DNA from: Pseudomonas chlororaphis subsp. piscium
GTDB taxonomy: Bacteria; Pseudomonadota; Gammaproteobacteria; Pseudomonadales; Pseudomonadaceae
DNA: 64,000 nt
Direction: 5' to 3'
Assembly: GCF_003850345.1 (NCBI RefSeq)
Contig: NZ_CP027707.1
Span: 4,030,001 to 4,094,000, forward strand
Part shown: positions 34,612 through 44,123 of the stretch, piece after piece
How the letters are laid out: the number at the start of each line of letters is the position of its first letter
How positions within the stretch are numbered: position 1 is the first letter of the stretch
Notes under the pieces: model-generated
Databases searched by the model: none
Told to the model about the DNA's origin: nothing
Seen by the model: the letters and a program-made list of their open reading frames with translations, nothing else
Made by a program: the position numbers and the translations under genes

Positions 34612-35921
34612 TCCTCGATCATTGATTGAGACATCACATCCCGGGCCGGCTGCATCAAGTACTGCAACAGCGTGCGTTGCCCGGTGATGATCAACACGTC
34701 CGCCGGCATCCCCGGCAACAACTTGCGCTCACCCAAGGTGCGCGCACCGTTCTCGGTGACCCGGACCCGCGCCAGGTAATAGGCGGTCCCGGTCTTTTCG
34801 TTGGTCAGCCGGTCGGCCGAGACGCTACTGACCTCGCCTTCGATCACCGGCGTGGTCGAGCTCTTGAACGCGCCGAAACGGATATCGGCGCGCTTGCCGA
34901 TGCCGATGCGATCGATGTCCACCGGCGCCACCTGGGCCTCGATGACCAGTTCGGAAACCGATGGCACGATGTCCAGCAAGGGCGTCGCCGAACGCACGAC
35001 ACCGCCGATGGTGTGCACCGTCATGCCAATCACCATGCCGGCGTCGGGGGCGCGGATGACAATGCGGCTGAGGCGGTCTTCCAGGGCCGAGTTCTTCTCT
35101 TGCAGGTCGTAGATCTTGGTCTGCACCTCGGCCAGCTGCTTGGCCACGTCTGAATTGAAATCCTTGTCGACCTGGAGGATCTGCAGCTGGGTTTCGTTGA
35201 TCTGCAGACGGGTCTTGTCGATGGCGGATCGGTGATCGGCCACCTCCGACCTGAGCATCCCCAGCTTGCGGTCCTGCTCCAGCAGGCGTTGCTTGTCGAC
35301 GAACCCTTGCTTGAGCAGCTCGGACAATTCGCCGATTTCACCGCTGTAGGATTGCTCAAGGCGCACCTTGACCGCGATCATCGACTCCAGGCCCTTGATC
35401 TGTTGGTGCAATTGGCCGATGCGCTCGCGCAGCACGGCTATCTGGCCCAGCCGCGAGCCCCGCCGAGCGTTGAATACCTGGGTCTCGCCCTGGCGCGCTT
35501 CCTCTCCCCGCACACTGACAGGGTCGCTCATCGGCCCGAAGTCGATCGCCGGCGACCCATCGCGCTCGGCAATCAGCCTTGACTCCATGGCCCTGGCCGC
35601 GATCAGCAGGCTTTGGGTCGCCTCGTATTCGGAGCGCAGTTGGGCATCTTCAAGGATGATCAGCGGATCATCACGTTTGACGATATCGCCATCATGGGCC
35701 AAGACCGATTTGACGATGCCGCCTTCAAGGTGCTGGACCGTCTTGCGGTAAGTCTGCACGGTGACCACCCCCGGCGCGTAGGCGGCGCCGTCCAGGGGCG
35801 CGAGCGCCGCCCAGGTGCCGAACAGGCCGAAGGTCAAGCCGACGATGCCGATGCCCAGGCGGTGGACCTTGCGATCGGACACCGGCAGGTCGGAGAAGCT
35901 TTCGATTTGACGATTAGGCAT
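34608..35921 (-). CDS. Type I secretion membrane-fusion protein (HlyD/PrtE family)
   Basis: Predicted 437 residues from the ATG at 35921, which overlaps the end of the ABC gene by eight bases; the longer frame to 36053 would run deep into that gene. One N-terminal membrane span (HRLGIGIVGLTFGLFGTWAA) is followed by a biotinyl-lipoyl half-motif (YRKTVQHLEGGIVKSVLAHD, GDIVKRDDPLIILED), a long coiled-coil hairpin (about residues 90-280) and a beta-barrel end (RVTENGARTLGERKLLPGMP). The family bridges the inner-membrane ABC exporter to the TolC-like channel. Confidence 0.95.
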   Translation of the reverse strand: MPNRQIESFSDLPVSDRKVHRLGIGIVGLTFGLFGTWAALAPLDGAAYAPGVVTVQTYRKTVQHLEGGIVKSVLAHDGDIVKRDDPLIILEDAQLRSEYEATQSLLIAARAMESRLIAERDGSPAIDFGPMSDPVSVRGEEARQGETQVFNARRGSRLGQIAVLRERIGQLHQQIKGLESMIAVKVRLEQSYSGEIGELSELLKQGFVDKQRLLEQDRKLGMLRSEVADHRSAIDKTRLQINETQLQILQVDKDFNSDVAKQLAEVQTKIYDLQEKNSALEDRLSRIVIRAPDAGMVIGMTVHTIGGVVRSATPLLDIVPSVSELVIEAQVAPVDIDRIGIGKRADIRFGAFKSSTTPVIEGEVSSVSADRLTNEKTGTAYYLARVRVTENGARTLGERKLLPGMPADVLIITGQRTLLQYLMQPARDVMSQSMIEE

Positions 35922-37689
35922 AGGATTCACCGCCATCGTCCTTGCGGGCATCGATCGACGCCACGTTGGTAGCCACCGGTACGGGCCCGGCGTGTTTCGG
36001 TACCGGCGGTTGCTGCCCGCTGAGTTCGGCCAGTATTTCCTCGCGCGGCCCATAGAGGCCGACGACCCCGGCTTTCATCACCAGCAGCCGGTCGAGTTGC
36101 GACACGATGTTGGTGCGGTGGGTAATCACGAACAGGGTCGCGCCGGTGTGCTTGATCTGCTGGATGGCGGCCGCCAGGGCACGATCGCCAACTTCGTCGA
36201 GGTTGGAATTGGGCTCGTCGAGAATGATCAGCCGCGGGTTGCCGTACAGTGCGCGGGCCAGCCCGATGCGCTGGCGCTGCCCCGCCGACAGCATGACGCC
36301 CTCGCTGCCGATGACGGTGTCGTAGCCATCGGGCAACAGCAGAATCATTTCGTGGACGCCAGCGGTCCTGGCGGCCTGGATGACCTTCGCCGAATCGATC
36401 TCGGCGAAGCGGGCAATGTTCTCGCCGACGCTGCCCTCGAACAGTTCGATGTCCTGGGGCAAATAACCGATGTGCGGGCCAAGCTCATGCTTGTCCCAGG
36501 TGCTGATGTCCGCGCCATCCAGCCGGACCACCCCATGCTGTGGCGGCCAGACGCCGATCAGCGCCCTGGCCAGGGTCGACTTGCCCGAGGCGCTCGGACC
36601 TATGATGCCCACCACGCAACCGGCCGGTACGCTGAAGCTGATGTTCTTGAGGATCGGGTTTTTCGAGCCAGGCGCCGCGACAATCAGATTCTCGACCTGC
36701 ACGTTGCCCTCGGGCGCGGGCAAGGACAGACGCTCGGGTTGCGCCTGTTGTTTGCCGAGGATGTCGTTCAGGCGGTTGTACTGCGAACGGGCCGCGATAA
36801 AGCCCTTCCAGCTGCCGATCATCAGGTCGATGGGGGCCAGTGCCCGCCCCAGCAGCACGGCCCCGGCGAACACCAGGCCGGCTCCCACCTGATGGTCCAC
36901 CGCCAGGTACGCCCCCAGGCCCAGCACCAGCGATTGCACCAGCAGGCGAAAAGTCCGCGAAAGCGTCGTGACAAGGCCTCCCCTGTCGCTTGCCAGGGAC
37001 TGCAGCAGCAAGACGTTTCTCTGCCGACGGCCCCAACGATCCATCAGGGTTTCCAGCATGCCCATGGACTCGATGACTTCGGCGTTGCGCAGGTTCTTGG
37101 TGGTATAGAGGGTCGCGCCGATATGCTCCCTGTTGGCCTGGGCCAGTACCGGCCCCGTCAGCTTCTCATTGACGAAGGCGAGCACTATCAACAACAGCGC
37201 GCTGCCCGTCGCGACCCAGCCGAACCAGGGGTGGAACAGGAACATCACCGCGATATAGATCGGCAACCAGGGCGCGTCGAAAAAGGCGAACAGACCGCTG
37301 CTGGAAAGAAACTGTCGCAACCCCGTCAGGTCGTTGAGCGACTGGGCCGAGGCATCCATGCCGCCACTGTCCAAAGCCCGTTTGAAACTGGCCTTGTAGA
37401 CCTGGCGACTGAGCAGCACATCCAGCCGGGTACTGACCCGGACCATGATGCGCGAGCGAATCCATTCCAGGGAGCCGAGGGTGATCACCAGCCCGATCAT
37501 GATCAACGTCAACATGGCCAGGGTGGTGAGACTGCCGCTGGTCATCACCCGCCCATACACCTGAAGCATGTAGAAGGTCGGGACCAGCATCAGCGCATTG
37601 ATGAAGAAACTGAAAAAGCCGACGAAAACAAAGCTGTCTCTACAGACCTTCAACGCATTTTTCAGACTGTTTTCAGGTGTGCTTTGCAT
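35914..37689 (-). CDS. Type I secretion ABC transporter/permease (PrtD/AprD family)
   Basis: 591 residues. The N-terminal half has about six membrane spans (FVGFFSFFINALMLVPTFYM, LAMLTLIMIGLVITLGSLEW and others) with no C39 peptidase domain. The C-terminal nucleotide-binding domain has Walker A GPSASGKSTLARAL, signature LSAGQRQRIGLARAL, Walker B RLIILDEPNSNLDE and an H-loop (FVITHRT). This class exports proteins with an uncleaved C-terminal signal. First gene of the exporter operon; AGAGG precedes the ATG. The nearest candidate substrates are the three repeat proteins at 15174-31511, whose C-termini are shared with each other. Confidence 0.96.
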   Translation of the reverse strand: MQSTPENSLKNALKVCRDSFVFVGFFSFFINALMLVPTFYMLQVYGRVMTSGSLTTLAMLTLIMIGLVITLGSLEWIRSRIMVRVSTRLDVLLSRQVYKASFKRALDSGGMDASAQSLNDLTGLRQFLSSSGLFAFFDAPWLPIYIAVMFLFHPWFGWVATGSALLLIVLAFVNEKLTGPVLAQANREHIGATLYTTKNLRNAEVIESMGMLETLMDRWGRRQRNVLLLQSLASDRGGLVTTLSRTFRLLVQSLVLGLGAYLAVDHQVGAGLVFAGAVLLGRALAPIDLMIGSWKGFIAARSQYNRLNDILGKQQAQPERLSLPAPEGNVQVENLIVAAPGSKNPILKNISFSVPAGCVVGIIGPSASGKSTLARALIGVWPPQHGVVRLDGADISTWDKHELGPHIGYLPQDIELFEGSVGENIARFAEIDSAKVIQAARTAGVHEMILLLPDGYDTVIGSEGVMLSAGQRQRIGLARALYGNPRLIILDEPNSNLDEVGDRALAAAIQQIKHTGATLFVITHRTNIVSQLDRLLVMKAGVVGLYGPREEILAELSGQQPPVPKHAGPVPVATNVASIDARKDDGGESYA

Positions 37690-37994
37690 TGAAACCTCTG
37701 CTCGAAAGGCCAGCCTTTGTGGAGCTTAGATCATGCCGAACAGCTGCGCGCAGCCATTGGCCGGTTCGCCTCGGGCAACTGGCATGGCGCCGGTAACGGC
37801 CCGGCGCTGAAGAGCGCGCAAAACTCCCGCGACTTCAAGGCCTGAGCGCTCCAGGACGGGTTTTTGCCGCTATCGCGGGCTGCCGGGATGGGTCCGCCGC
37901 AGGGTTACCTGGCAACGTCAGGATATGGATCCGATCGGCCCGTTGAGGACAGGCACAGGTCGAGACGGCGCTGCTGGGCGCAGCGCGCGAGGGT
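37690..37994. other. Intergenic region upstream of the exporter operon
   Basis: 305 bp between the stop of the MFS gene and the start of the ABC exporter gene, both on the minus strand. It should contain the exporter promoter. I see no clear hairpin, repeat or operator, and the overlapping short frames are not gene-like. Confidence 0.5.
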
Positions 37995-39176
37995 CTAGGA
38001 GAAGACGGGCTCTGTGCGAGCGCGAAGGTTGGCCACAATCATCAGCGCGATGGCCGGCACAATCACCACGCTGGCCGACAACATCGCCCCCTTGAACCCA
38101 GACACATTCAGTGCTGCGCCACCCACAATCACACCCAGCCCGATGGCACTGTTGAGCACGGCCGTGTGGATCGCGGTCGCCGGCACGGTGTGGTCGCCGG
38201 CAATCCTCAAGACCCAGGTTTGCAGGCCGGTGAACAACGCAGAAATGGCCACACCCCAGACCACCAGCAAGGCAACGACAGGCGTGATCCCCAGTAACGG
38301 ACCGTAAATCCCCAGGGTCACCAAGGCCAAGGCCATTGCAATCAACGCCAGCAGAATGAAGGTTTTCAAGTAGCGATCGATAAACAGCGCACTCAGCAGG
38401 TTGCCCAGGAATCCCGCAGCGCCAAAGGCAAACAGCAGGACGGCAATCAGATAGGCGGTAATACCCGGTACCTGGCCAATAAAGGGTTCGACGAACGTGT
38501 ATGCGCCAAAATGAGCGGCCGCCGTCAGGCCGGTGATGACGTAAGTGATCAACAGATCCTTGCGCCGCAGCACCACGGCAAAGCCGATGCCTTTGTCCAG
38601 GGATTGAATATTCATCGTCGGCAGCACCAGGGCTATCGCCCCGGCACTGGCGACACACATCAGGGCCAGGCACATGAATGCCGTGCGCCAGCCATCGTAT
38701 TGACCCACCAGGTTGATCAAGGGAACCCCCATGACCGTGGCAATGGTGATGCCTCCCAGAACGATCGAGGTGGCCAGACCTATTCGTTGTACCGGGACAA
38801 TATGCGCCGCGGTGGCGGCCACGATGGCCCAGAACACGCCATGGGCAACCGCGCCCACCGCACGGGCACCGAGCAGTGTCGAGAACTCGGGAGATAACGC
38901 CGCCAGGCCGTTTGACACGGCCAGGATCAGCATCAGTGCGATCAACAAGGCCTTACGGGAAATCCAGCGGTTCAGCCAGTTCGACAACAACCCGCTGGCG
39001 GCGCCGATCCAGGCATACAAGGTCACCGTCAGACCGACGGTCGAGGGAGACTGCTCCAGGTCATTGGAGATCTGCGACAACAAACCAATGGGAGCAAACT
39101 CGCAGGTCACCATCGTGAATGAAGCCACGCACAACACACTGACCGCACACCAGATCCGCAAGGCTGAGTTGACCAT
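37995..39176 (-). CDS. MFS transporter, DHA1 drug/metabolite efflux type
   Basis: 393 residues with about twelve hydrophobic spans. Motif A is recognisable though changed in the first cytoplasmic loop (GLLSNWLNRWISRKALL), and the TCEFAPIGLLSQISNDL start is typical of the SotB/AraJ/PbuE branch of DHA1, which exports sugars, purines or small drugs by proton antiport. It is the last gene in the minus-strand run that includes asnB, the flavin reductase, the SbnA-like enzyme, the M24 hydrolase and the HpaB-like oxygenase, 82 bp after asnB. Product exporter or self-resistance pump for that cluster is the natural reading; the substrate is unknown. Confidence 0.9.
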   Translation of the reverse strand: MVNSALRIWCAVSVLCVASFTMVTCEFAPIGLLSQISNDLEQSPSTVGLTVTLYAWIGAASGLLSNWLNRWISRKALLIALMLILAVSNGLAALSPEFSTLLGARAVGAVAHGVFWAIVAATAAHIVPVQRIGLATSIVLGGITIATVMGVPLINLVGQYDGWRTAFMCLALMCVASAGAIALVLPTMNIQSLDKGIGFAVVLRRKDLLITYVITGLTAAAHFGAYTFVEPFIGQVPGITAYLIAVLLFAFGAAGFLGNLLSALFIDRYLKTFILLALIAMALALVTLGIYGPLLGITPVVALLVVWGVAISALFTGLQTWVLRIAGDHTVPATAIHTAVLNSAIGLGVIVGGAALNVSGFKGAMLSASVVIVPAIALMIVANLRARTEPVFS

Positions 39177-39213
39177 CGGTAATGTCCATCCCTGATTACA
39201 ACTGAGTCACCCT

Positions 39214-39245
39214 GACCCCATCAGCGTACCTGTGCCGATGGGGTC
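39214..39245. repeat. Perfect 9-bp inverted repeat between asnB and the MFS gene
   Basis: GACCCCATC and GATGGGGTC flank a 14-base loop. It lies 13 bp after the asnB stop codon and before the MFS start. Without a T-tract it may be a processing or stabilising hairpin, or a weak terminator reducing expression of the transporter. Confidence 0.6.
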
Positions 39246-39258
39246 GGCACCTTATACG

Positions 39259-41115
39259 CTAGATATCAACCGCCACATCATACTCGGCCAGCCAGCTGTT
39301 CATGCCCACTACCCGTTCCATGCCCATGCGTTCATGTAGCGGAGAGACTTTACCCGCCTCCCTGCCCAGGGTGTCCTTGACTCGGTCCAGATCCAGCAAC
39401 TGGCGCACCGGCGCGTTTGAATCCGCAACGATCGCAGACATGGCCGAACGCAGCTCTTTTTCATAGGCCGGGTCCTGGGTGGCCGGGTAAGGGTTCTTGA
39501 TGCGCTGCACGATGGAGTCCGGCAGCAGATCTCGGGCGGCGGCACGCAGAATGCTCTTCTCCCGACCGTCGAAGGTTTTCATTTCCCAAGGAATATTGAA
39601 AGCGTACTCCACCAGCCGGTGATCGCAGAACGGTACCCGCAATTCCAGCCCCACCGCCATGCTCATGCGATCCTTGCGGTCCAGCAGGGATTGCACATAA
39701 CGCGTCAAGTGGATGTGGGTGATCTGGCGCATGCGACGGTTGGTGGCGTCCTCTCCCGGTAGTTCCGGAACCGCATCCAGCGCTTGGCGGTAGCTGTCGC
39801 TGACAAAAGTTGGCATGTCCAGCTTGGCCAGCAACCCCTGGTCGAACAGATTCTTGCCATCGAACAGTTTCACCGTGGCCGTGGTCATCCATGGGAAGGT
39901 GTCAGCGGGAATCGCGGCCGGGTCATGGAACCAGCGGTATCCGCCGAACACTTCGTCGGCCGCTTCGCCCGAGAGCGCCACCGTGGACTGCTTGCGCACC
40001 TCCTGGAAGAGCCGATACAGCGAAGGATACAGATCCCCCCAATAGGCCGGCGGCAGGTCAAGGGCGCGGACCACGGTTGCGCGCAGTGCCGGATCGGCCA
40101 GCTCACGGCTGTCGAGCACGATCTGGCCGTGATTGGAGTCCACCCACTTGACCAGGTCCCAGACGAAGGGTGTATCAGGCGTCAGGCGGAAGCCATCGCT
40201 GACGAACTCCTCGCCGTGGTCCTTGAAGTCGAGGGAGAAGGTACGAACGTTCTCCTTGCCTTGGGCCAGCAGTTTCTTCGAAGCCAGGGAAGTAATAGTC
40301 GAGGAGTCCAAGCCGCCCGACAGCAACACGCACAGGGGCACGTCGGTGATCATCTGTCGGTCGACGATGTCTTCCAGCAAGTCGCGGGTGTGTTGAATGG
40401 TCTGTTGCAGCGAATCACCGTGTTCGCGCGCCTCGAGTTGCCAGTAACGGCGGGTACGGATGCCATCCCGGTTGACCCTGACGATCTCACCGGGCAGCAC
40501 TTCTTTCATACCGGCGAAGATCGCCTGCCCCGGCGTCTTGACCAGCTCCAGCAACTCACGCATGCCATCGGCCTGGATTCGCCGCGGCACCAGGGCGTTG
40601 GCCAGGATTGCCTTGGGCTCGGAACCGAAGATCACGCCATCGGCGGTGGGGAAGTAGAACAGCGGCTTGACGCCCATCCGGTCGCGGACCAGCAGCAGTT
40701 CCTGTTTGCGGATATCCCACAAGGCAAAGCCGTACATGCCATTCAGGCGTTCGGCAAACTGCTCGCCCCATTCGACATAGGCCCGCAAGACCACTTCGGT
40801 ATCGCTGTTGGTCTTGAAGGTATGCCCCTTGGCCACCAGCTCGGCGCGCAACTCGCGGAAGTTGTAGACCTCGCCAACATAACTGATGACCGCGACATCG
40901 TTGGTGCTACCCGGCTGGTTGGCGGCCATGGGTTGCCGGCCACCTTCCAGGTCGATCACGGACAAGCGCCGATGCCCCAGGGCAATCGGGCCGTCGATCC
41001 ACACGCCTTCACCATCGGGGCCGCGCAGGGCCATGGTATCGGTCATTTGTTGAACGGTATCCCGGTGCAGCCTCAGATCCCTTGAGTAAGAAAGCCAACC
41101 CGCCATTCCGCACAT
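39259..41115 (-). CDS. asnB: Asparagine synthetase, glutamine-hydrolysing
   Basis: 618 residues. The N-terminus is a class II glutamine amidotransferase with the catalytic Cys2 exposed after Met removal (MCGMAGWLSYS), plus RGPDGEGVW and GHRRLSVIDL. The synthetase half has the ATP-pyrophosphatase loop LLSGGLDSSTI near residue 265 and ELRVPFCDHRLVEYAFNIPW. All key residues are present, so it probably forms asparagine, or another amide, from aspartate-like acid, ATP and glutamine. The start is supported by CAGGAG eight bases upstream. A free-standing asnB beside a flavin monooxygenase pair and an SbnA-like enzyme suggests a biosynthetic duty, either supplying asparagine or amidating an intermediate. 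A housekeeping role cannot be excluded. Confidence 0.93.
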   Translation of the reverse strand: MCGMAGWLSYSRDLRLHRDTVQQMTDTMALRGPDGEGVWIDGPIALGHRRLSVIDLEGGRQPMAANQPGSTNDVAVISYVGEVYNFRELRAELVAKGHTFKTNSDTEVVLRAYVEWGEQFAERLNGMYGFALWDIRKQELLLVRDRMGVKPLFYFPTADGVIFGSEPKAILANALVPRRIQADGMRELLELVKTPGQAIFAGMKEVLPGEIVRVNRDGIRTRRYWQLEAREHGDSLQQTIQHTRDLLEDIVDRQMITDVPLCVLLSGGLDSSTITSLASKKLLAQGKENVRTFSLDFKDHGEEFVSDGFRLTPDTPFVWDLVKWVDSNHGQIVLDSRELADPALRATVVRALDLPPAYWGDLYPSLYRLFQEVRKQSTVALSGEAADEVFGGYRWFHDPAAIPADTFPWMTTATVKLFDGKNLFDQGLLAKLDMPTFVSDSYRQALDAVPELPGEDATNRRMRQITHIHLTRYVQSLLDRKDRMSMAVGLELRVPFCDHRLVEYAFNIPWEMKTFDGREKSILRAAARDLLPDSIVQRIKNPYPATQDPAYEKELRSAMSAIVADSNAPVRQLLDLDRVKDTLGREAGKVSPLHERMGMERVVGMNSWLAEYDVAVDI

Positions 41116-41177
41116 TTTGTTATCTCCTGATGTAATGGGAACTCGTCAAGCATCGAACAACTGAAAGTACGGACGAC

Positions 41178-41684
41178 TCAATGCGCCGCCATGCGAATGA
41201 GGCGCCGATTGAAGTAGCCCAGCCCTTCGTGGGCGCTGCCGACCTGCACACTCACGGGTTCGCAGAACAGCACGCCATGGGAGTGCACCCGGTGAGTACT
41301 GACAATCCGGCAATCGAAAATCACCAGGGCATCGGTGAGCAAGGGCGCGCCCGTGGTCCCGGTATGCCATTGGCCAAACGCAAACTTCTCCACCGTGCTG
41401 CGCGGCTTGGCGAAGGTTTCGCACAGTTGCGTGGCGTGGGGCGAAAGCACGTTGACGCTTAATATTTCGCTCTTCAGGCAAGCCTGGAACGTACTCGACA
41501 GCTGATTGAGGCAAACCAGCAACGTCGGCGGCACATCCGATACGCTGCAGACGGAGGTGGCAGTCATGCCTTCGGGGTGGCCGTCCACGTGAGTGGCAAT
41601 GATGCAGACGCCGGCCGCGAGCCTGGCCATACCGTCGTGATAATCCTGCTTGGGTACGGCTTCGGTCTGAGTGAAGTCAAACAT
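41178..41684 (-). CDS. Flavin reductase (HpaC-like partner of a two-component monooxygenase)
   Basis: 168 residues, the usual length for flavin reductases of the HpaC/ActVB split-barrel fold. FDFTQTEAVPKQDYHDGMAR leads into the conserved AAGVCIIATHVDGHPEGMTATSVCSVSDVPPT region (flavin site), then LLVCLNQLSSTFQACL and FCEPVSVQVG, ending GYFNRRLIRMAAH. It would reduce FMN or FAD with NAD(P)H and pass it to an oxygenase. The obvious partner is the HpaB-like protein at 44124-45551. ATG follows GAGGATG. It sits 55 bp downstream of the SbnA-like gene on the same strand. Confidence 0.9.
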   Translation of the reverse strand: MFDFTQTEAVPKQDYHDGMARLAAGVCIIATHVDGHPEGMTATSVCSVSDVPPTLLVCLNQLSSTFQACLKSEILSVNVLSPHATQLCETFAKPRSTVEKFAFGQWHTGTTGAPLLTDALVIFDCRIVSTHRVHSHGVLFCEPVSVQVGSAHEGLGYFNRRLIRMAAH

Positions 41685-41739
41685 GCGGCATCCTCATGGA
41701 TGGACAGTACAAACGCTTGGAAAAGGAAAGTGTCGCCGC

Positions 41740-42771
41740 TCAATAGCTCAACGAGGGCACGGACTCGAGATCCCTTCCCGACCGGGATCGCTTGAACTCG
41801 TTGGCCTGCAGGTCCTGGCGTAGCGCCTCGACCCCATAGAGATGGATGTTTTTCTGCTCCAGCCAGCGGTCGTCGTAGAGCGTATCCAGGTAGTTGGTGC
41901 CGCTGTCGGGCATGATCGCAAGGACACTCTTCGCCGAGGAGCCATACAGGCATTGCAGCGCGCCATAGGCCACCAGCCCCGCCGACCCTCCCAGCAGCAA
42001 GCCGCTTTCACGGGCCAGGATCCGGCACATCGAAATCGCATGGTGATCATCGATCAGGCTGTGGTAGTCGAAGCAATCCAGGTGGGTATTGGCCGAGCGC
42101 CAGGCCAGGCCGACGCCGTTGAGCAGATACGGCGAGAATGCCCCGCCCAGGGCGGCAGACCCCAGCACATCGCACGCCAGTACCTTGACCTGCGGACGAT
42201 CGCGCTTGATTCCCCTGGCGATACCGGAAAGATGCCCGCCGGTGCTGACGCAGCCCACCAGCACGTCGTAATCGAGCCTGGCAAATTCCTTGGCCGTGAC
42301 TTCGTCGTGATAGGCCGGGTTCTGCGGATTGTCATATTGATTCGGCCAATAAGCCCCGGGATGCTCGTGCAGCAGTTGCTGGACCCTTTCAATCCGCGCC
42401 CGCTGGTAGCCGCCCTGCCCGTCCGGGGTATTCACCATGTCCACCTGAGCGCCGTAGGCCTTGTACCAATTGACCGCGGTCGAACTCACCTTCGGATCGA
42501 CCACGACGATCACCTTCAAGCCCATCGCCGCGCCGATCATGGCCAGAGATTTGCCGAGGTTGCCGGAGGTGGATTCGATCACGGTGCCGCCAGGCGCCAG
42601 ATGGCCAGACTTCAGGGCGGCGAGCACCAGCCCCAGGGCCGTCCGGTCCTTGATGCTGTGGTTGGGATTGAACTGTTCCAGCTTCAGGTAGAGCTTCTTG
42701 CCGCTGGGTACCAGCGAGTGGGAAAGCTCGACGATGGGACAGGATCCAATGGTTTCTAATATGCTTTTCAC
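41740..42771 (-). CDS. PLP-dependent beta-replacement synthase, SbnA/cysteine-synthase family
   Basis: Predicted 343 residues from a GTG at 42771 preceded by GGGAG. PLP lysine is in NHSIKDRTA, the substrate loop in ESTSGNLGKSLA, and the phosphate-binding/serine pocket in LLLGGSAGLVAYGAL. SGTNYLDTLYDD lies near the C-terminus. The GAYWPNQYDNPQNPAYHDE block and the VVDPK and KAYGAQV region are more like SbnA (O-phosphoserine plus glutamate, first step to 2,3-diaminopropionate) than like CysK. No SbnB-type dehydrogenase is in the window, so the nucleophile may be something else. It lies 20 bp after the M24 gene, clearly in one operon. Confidence 0.88.
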   Translation of the reverse strand: MKSILETIGSCPIVELSHSLVPSGKKLYLKLEQFNPNHSIKDRTALGLVLAALKSGHLAPGGTVIESTSGNLGKSLAMIGAAMGLKVIVVVDPKVSSTAVNWYKAYGAQVDMVNTPDGQGGYQRARIERVQQLLHEHPGAYWPNQYDNPQNPAYHDEVTAKEFARLDYDVLVGCVSTGGHLSGIARGIKRDRPQVKVLACDVLGSAALGGAFSPYLLNGVGLAWRSANTHLDCFDYHSLIDDHHAISMCRILARESGLLLGGSAGLVAYGALQCLYGSSAKSVLAIMPDSGTNYLDTLYDDRWLEQKNIHLYGVEALRQDLQANEFKRSRSGRDLESVPSLSY

Positions 42772-42791
42772 AAGGCGACTCCCTTCATTTC

Positions 42792-44012
42792 CTATCGAAA
42801 CGATGACGTAGCGATAACCCCAAGCTCGGGGCACGGATCCATGGTCAGAAATGTGTTGTGCTCAGGACCGATGACCAGCGGATCCTCGAGATGCAATGCC
42901 CCCAGACCGAATTCGTAGTAAGGCGTTTCTATGGAAATCACCATGCCCTGCTCGACCAGGGCATCTTCGCCTGGCATCAGGATCGGCCGTTCGTAGGCCT
43001 CGTGGCCAATGCCATGGCCGACGTGATGGCGCCGGTATTCAGGGAAGCCGTTGCTTCGCACACAGTCCATCGTCAGGTGGAAGACGTCCTTGCCGGACAT
43101 CCCGGGCCGGATCGAGCGTGCCGCATGCAACATGCCTTCGCGCAGCGCTGCATAGCGCTGCGCCGTTGCCGGGTCGACGTCACCAAAGGCATAGACCCGC
43201 GCCAGGTCCGCCCAGAAGCCCTGGTAACGGGTATTGGAGTCGAACCAGAGCAAATCGCCGTGCTGCAAGGTAATGTCTGCCCGCTGTCGGCGCTGGCCAC
43301 CGACGGCGGCCCGTCCGATCTTGATCATCGTCAGCTCAGGGCGTCCGCCGAGGCGGACCACCGCAGACTCGAAGATCTCGCCGATTTGCAGTTCACTGAT
43401 CCCCACCTGCACTGCTTCAGCCACGCACTTGATCGCCGACTCGTTGCAACGGGCGGCAAGGGTCAGCATTTCGATTTCGTAGGGGGTCTTGACCCGGCGT
43501 ATCTGCCGGATCAGGGCAGACGCCAGGATGATGGAGGCTTCGCCGAACTGCGCCTGCATCGACGCCAGCGCAGCATGGGAAACACCATCCTCGTCACAAC
43601 CGATTCTCGTCGAAGGGGTGACGCCCAGTTCTTGAAGCAGGGTCAAAAGTGCCTGCTGGGCATTCAAATGCCGTGCAGAGTTACTGGTCCAGCGATGAAT
43701 GGCCACTTCGTCGTCACGCAATAAGCTCTGATTGGGCAACTCTCGATAGAAGGTGCCGTAAGTATGAACAAGGCCTATCGGGGTTTGCGATTCGGTCAGT
43801 TGATCGCATTCGCCACACGAGTGAACGAAATGCACAATATCTGGCTGCTGCCGACAAATAAGCACATAGCACTCGCCATAATAAGGATTCAACTCCTTGA
43901 CCACAGGCCGAATACCGGTGAAATAATTAATATTCTCCCGAGTAGACACTAACAACATGTCGAGGCCTTGCGAATCCATGACACTGGAAAGCCTGCCAAG
44001 ATTATAAATCAT
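42792..44012 (-). CDS. M24-family metallohydrolase (Xaa-Pro peptidase/creatinase-like)
   Basis: Predicted 406 residues. The N-terminal creatinase_N domain (MLLVSTRENINYFTGIRPV) is followed by the pita-bread domain. All five metal ligands of the family appear present: two Asp eleven residues apart (LWFDSNTRYQGFWADLARV), His in HHVGHGIGHEAYERP, Glu in ISIETPYYEFG and Glu in LHLEDPLVIG. It should therefore be a metal-dependent hydrolase rather than a metal-free creatinase. Known relatives cut Xaa-Pro peptides, ectoine or similar amides. The substrate here is unknown; release of an amino acid from a biosynthetic intermediate is possible. ATG 44012 or TTG 44018 could start it: the TTG is better spaced from AAGGAA, the ATG is the commoner codon. 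Confidence 0.88.
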   Translation of the reverse strand: MIYNLGRLSSVMDSQGLDMLLVSTRENINYFTGIRPVVKELNPYYGECYVLICRQQPDIVHFVHSCGECDQLTESQTPIGLVHTYGTFYRELPNQSLLRDDEVAIHRWTSNSARHLNAQQALLTLLQELGVTPSTRIGCDEDGVSHAALASMQAQFGEASIILASALIRQIRRVKTPYEIEMLTLAARCNESAIKCVAEAVQVGISELQIGEIFESAVVRLGGRPELTMIKIGRAAVGGQRRQRADITLQHGDLLWFDSNTRYQGFWADLARVYAFGDVDPATAQRYAALREGMLHAARSIRPGMSGKDVFHLTMDCVRSNGFPEYRRHHVGHGIGHEAYERPILMPGEDALVEQGMVISIETPYYEFGLGALHLEDPLVIGPEHNTFLTMDPCPELGVIATSSFR

Positions 44013-44123
44013 GGACAATAAGTTCCTTTATCTTCAACTATCACGCCACTGTCAGGCAGGACAGAATTCAAACTGCAAAGGCAGAGTATTCGTGAATGCC
44101 CGCTGATTGCTTACAGGCCAAAA

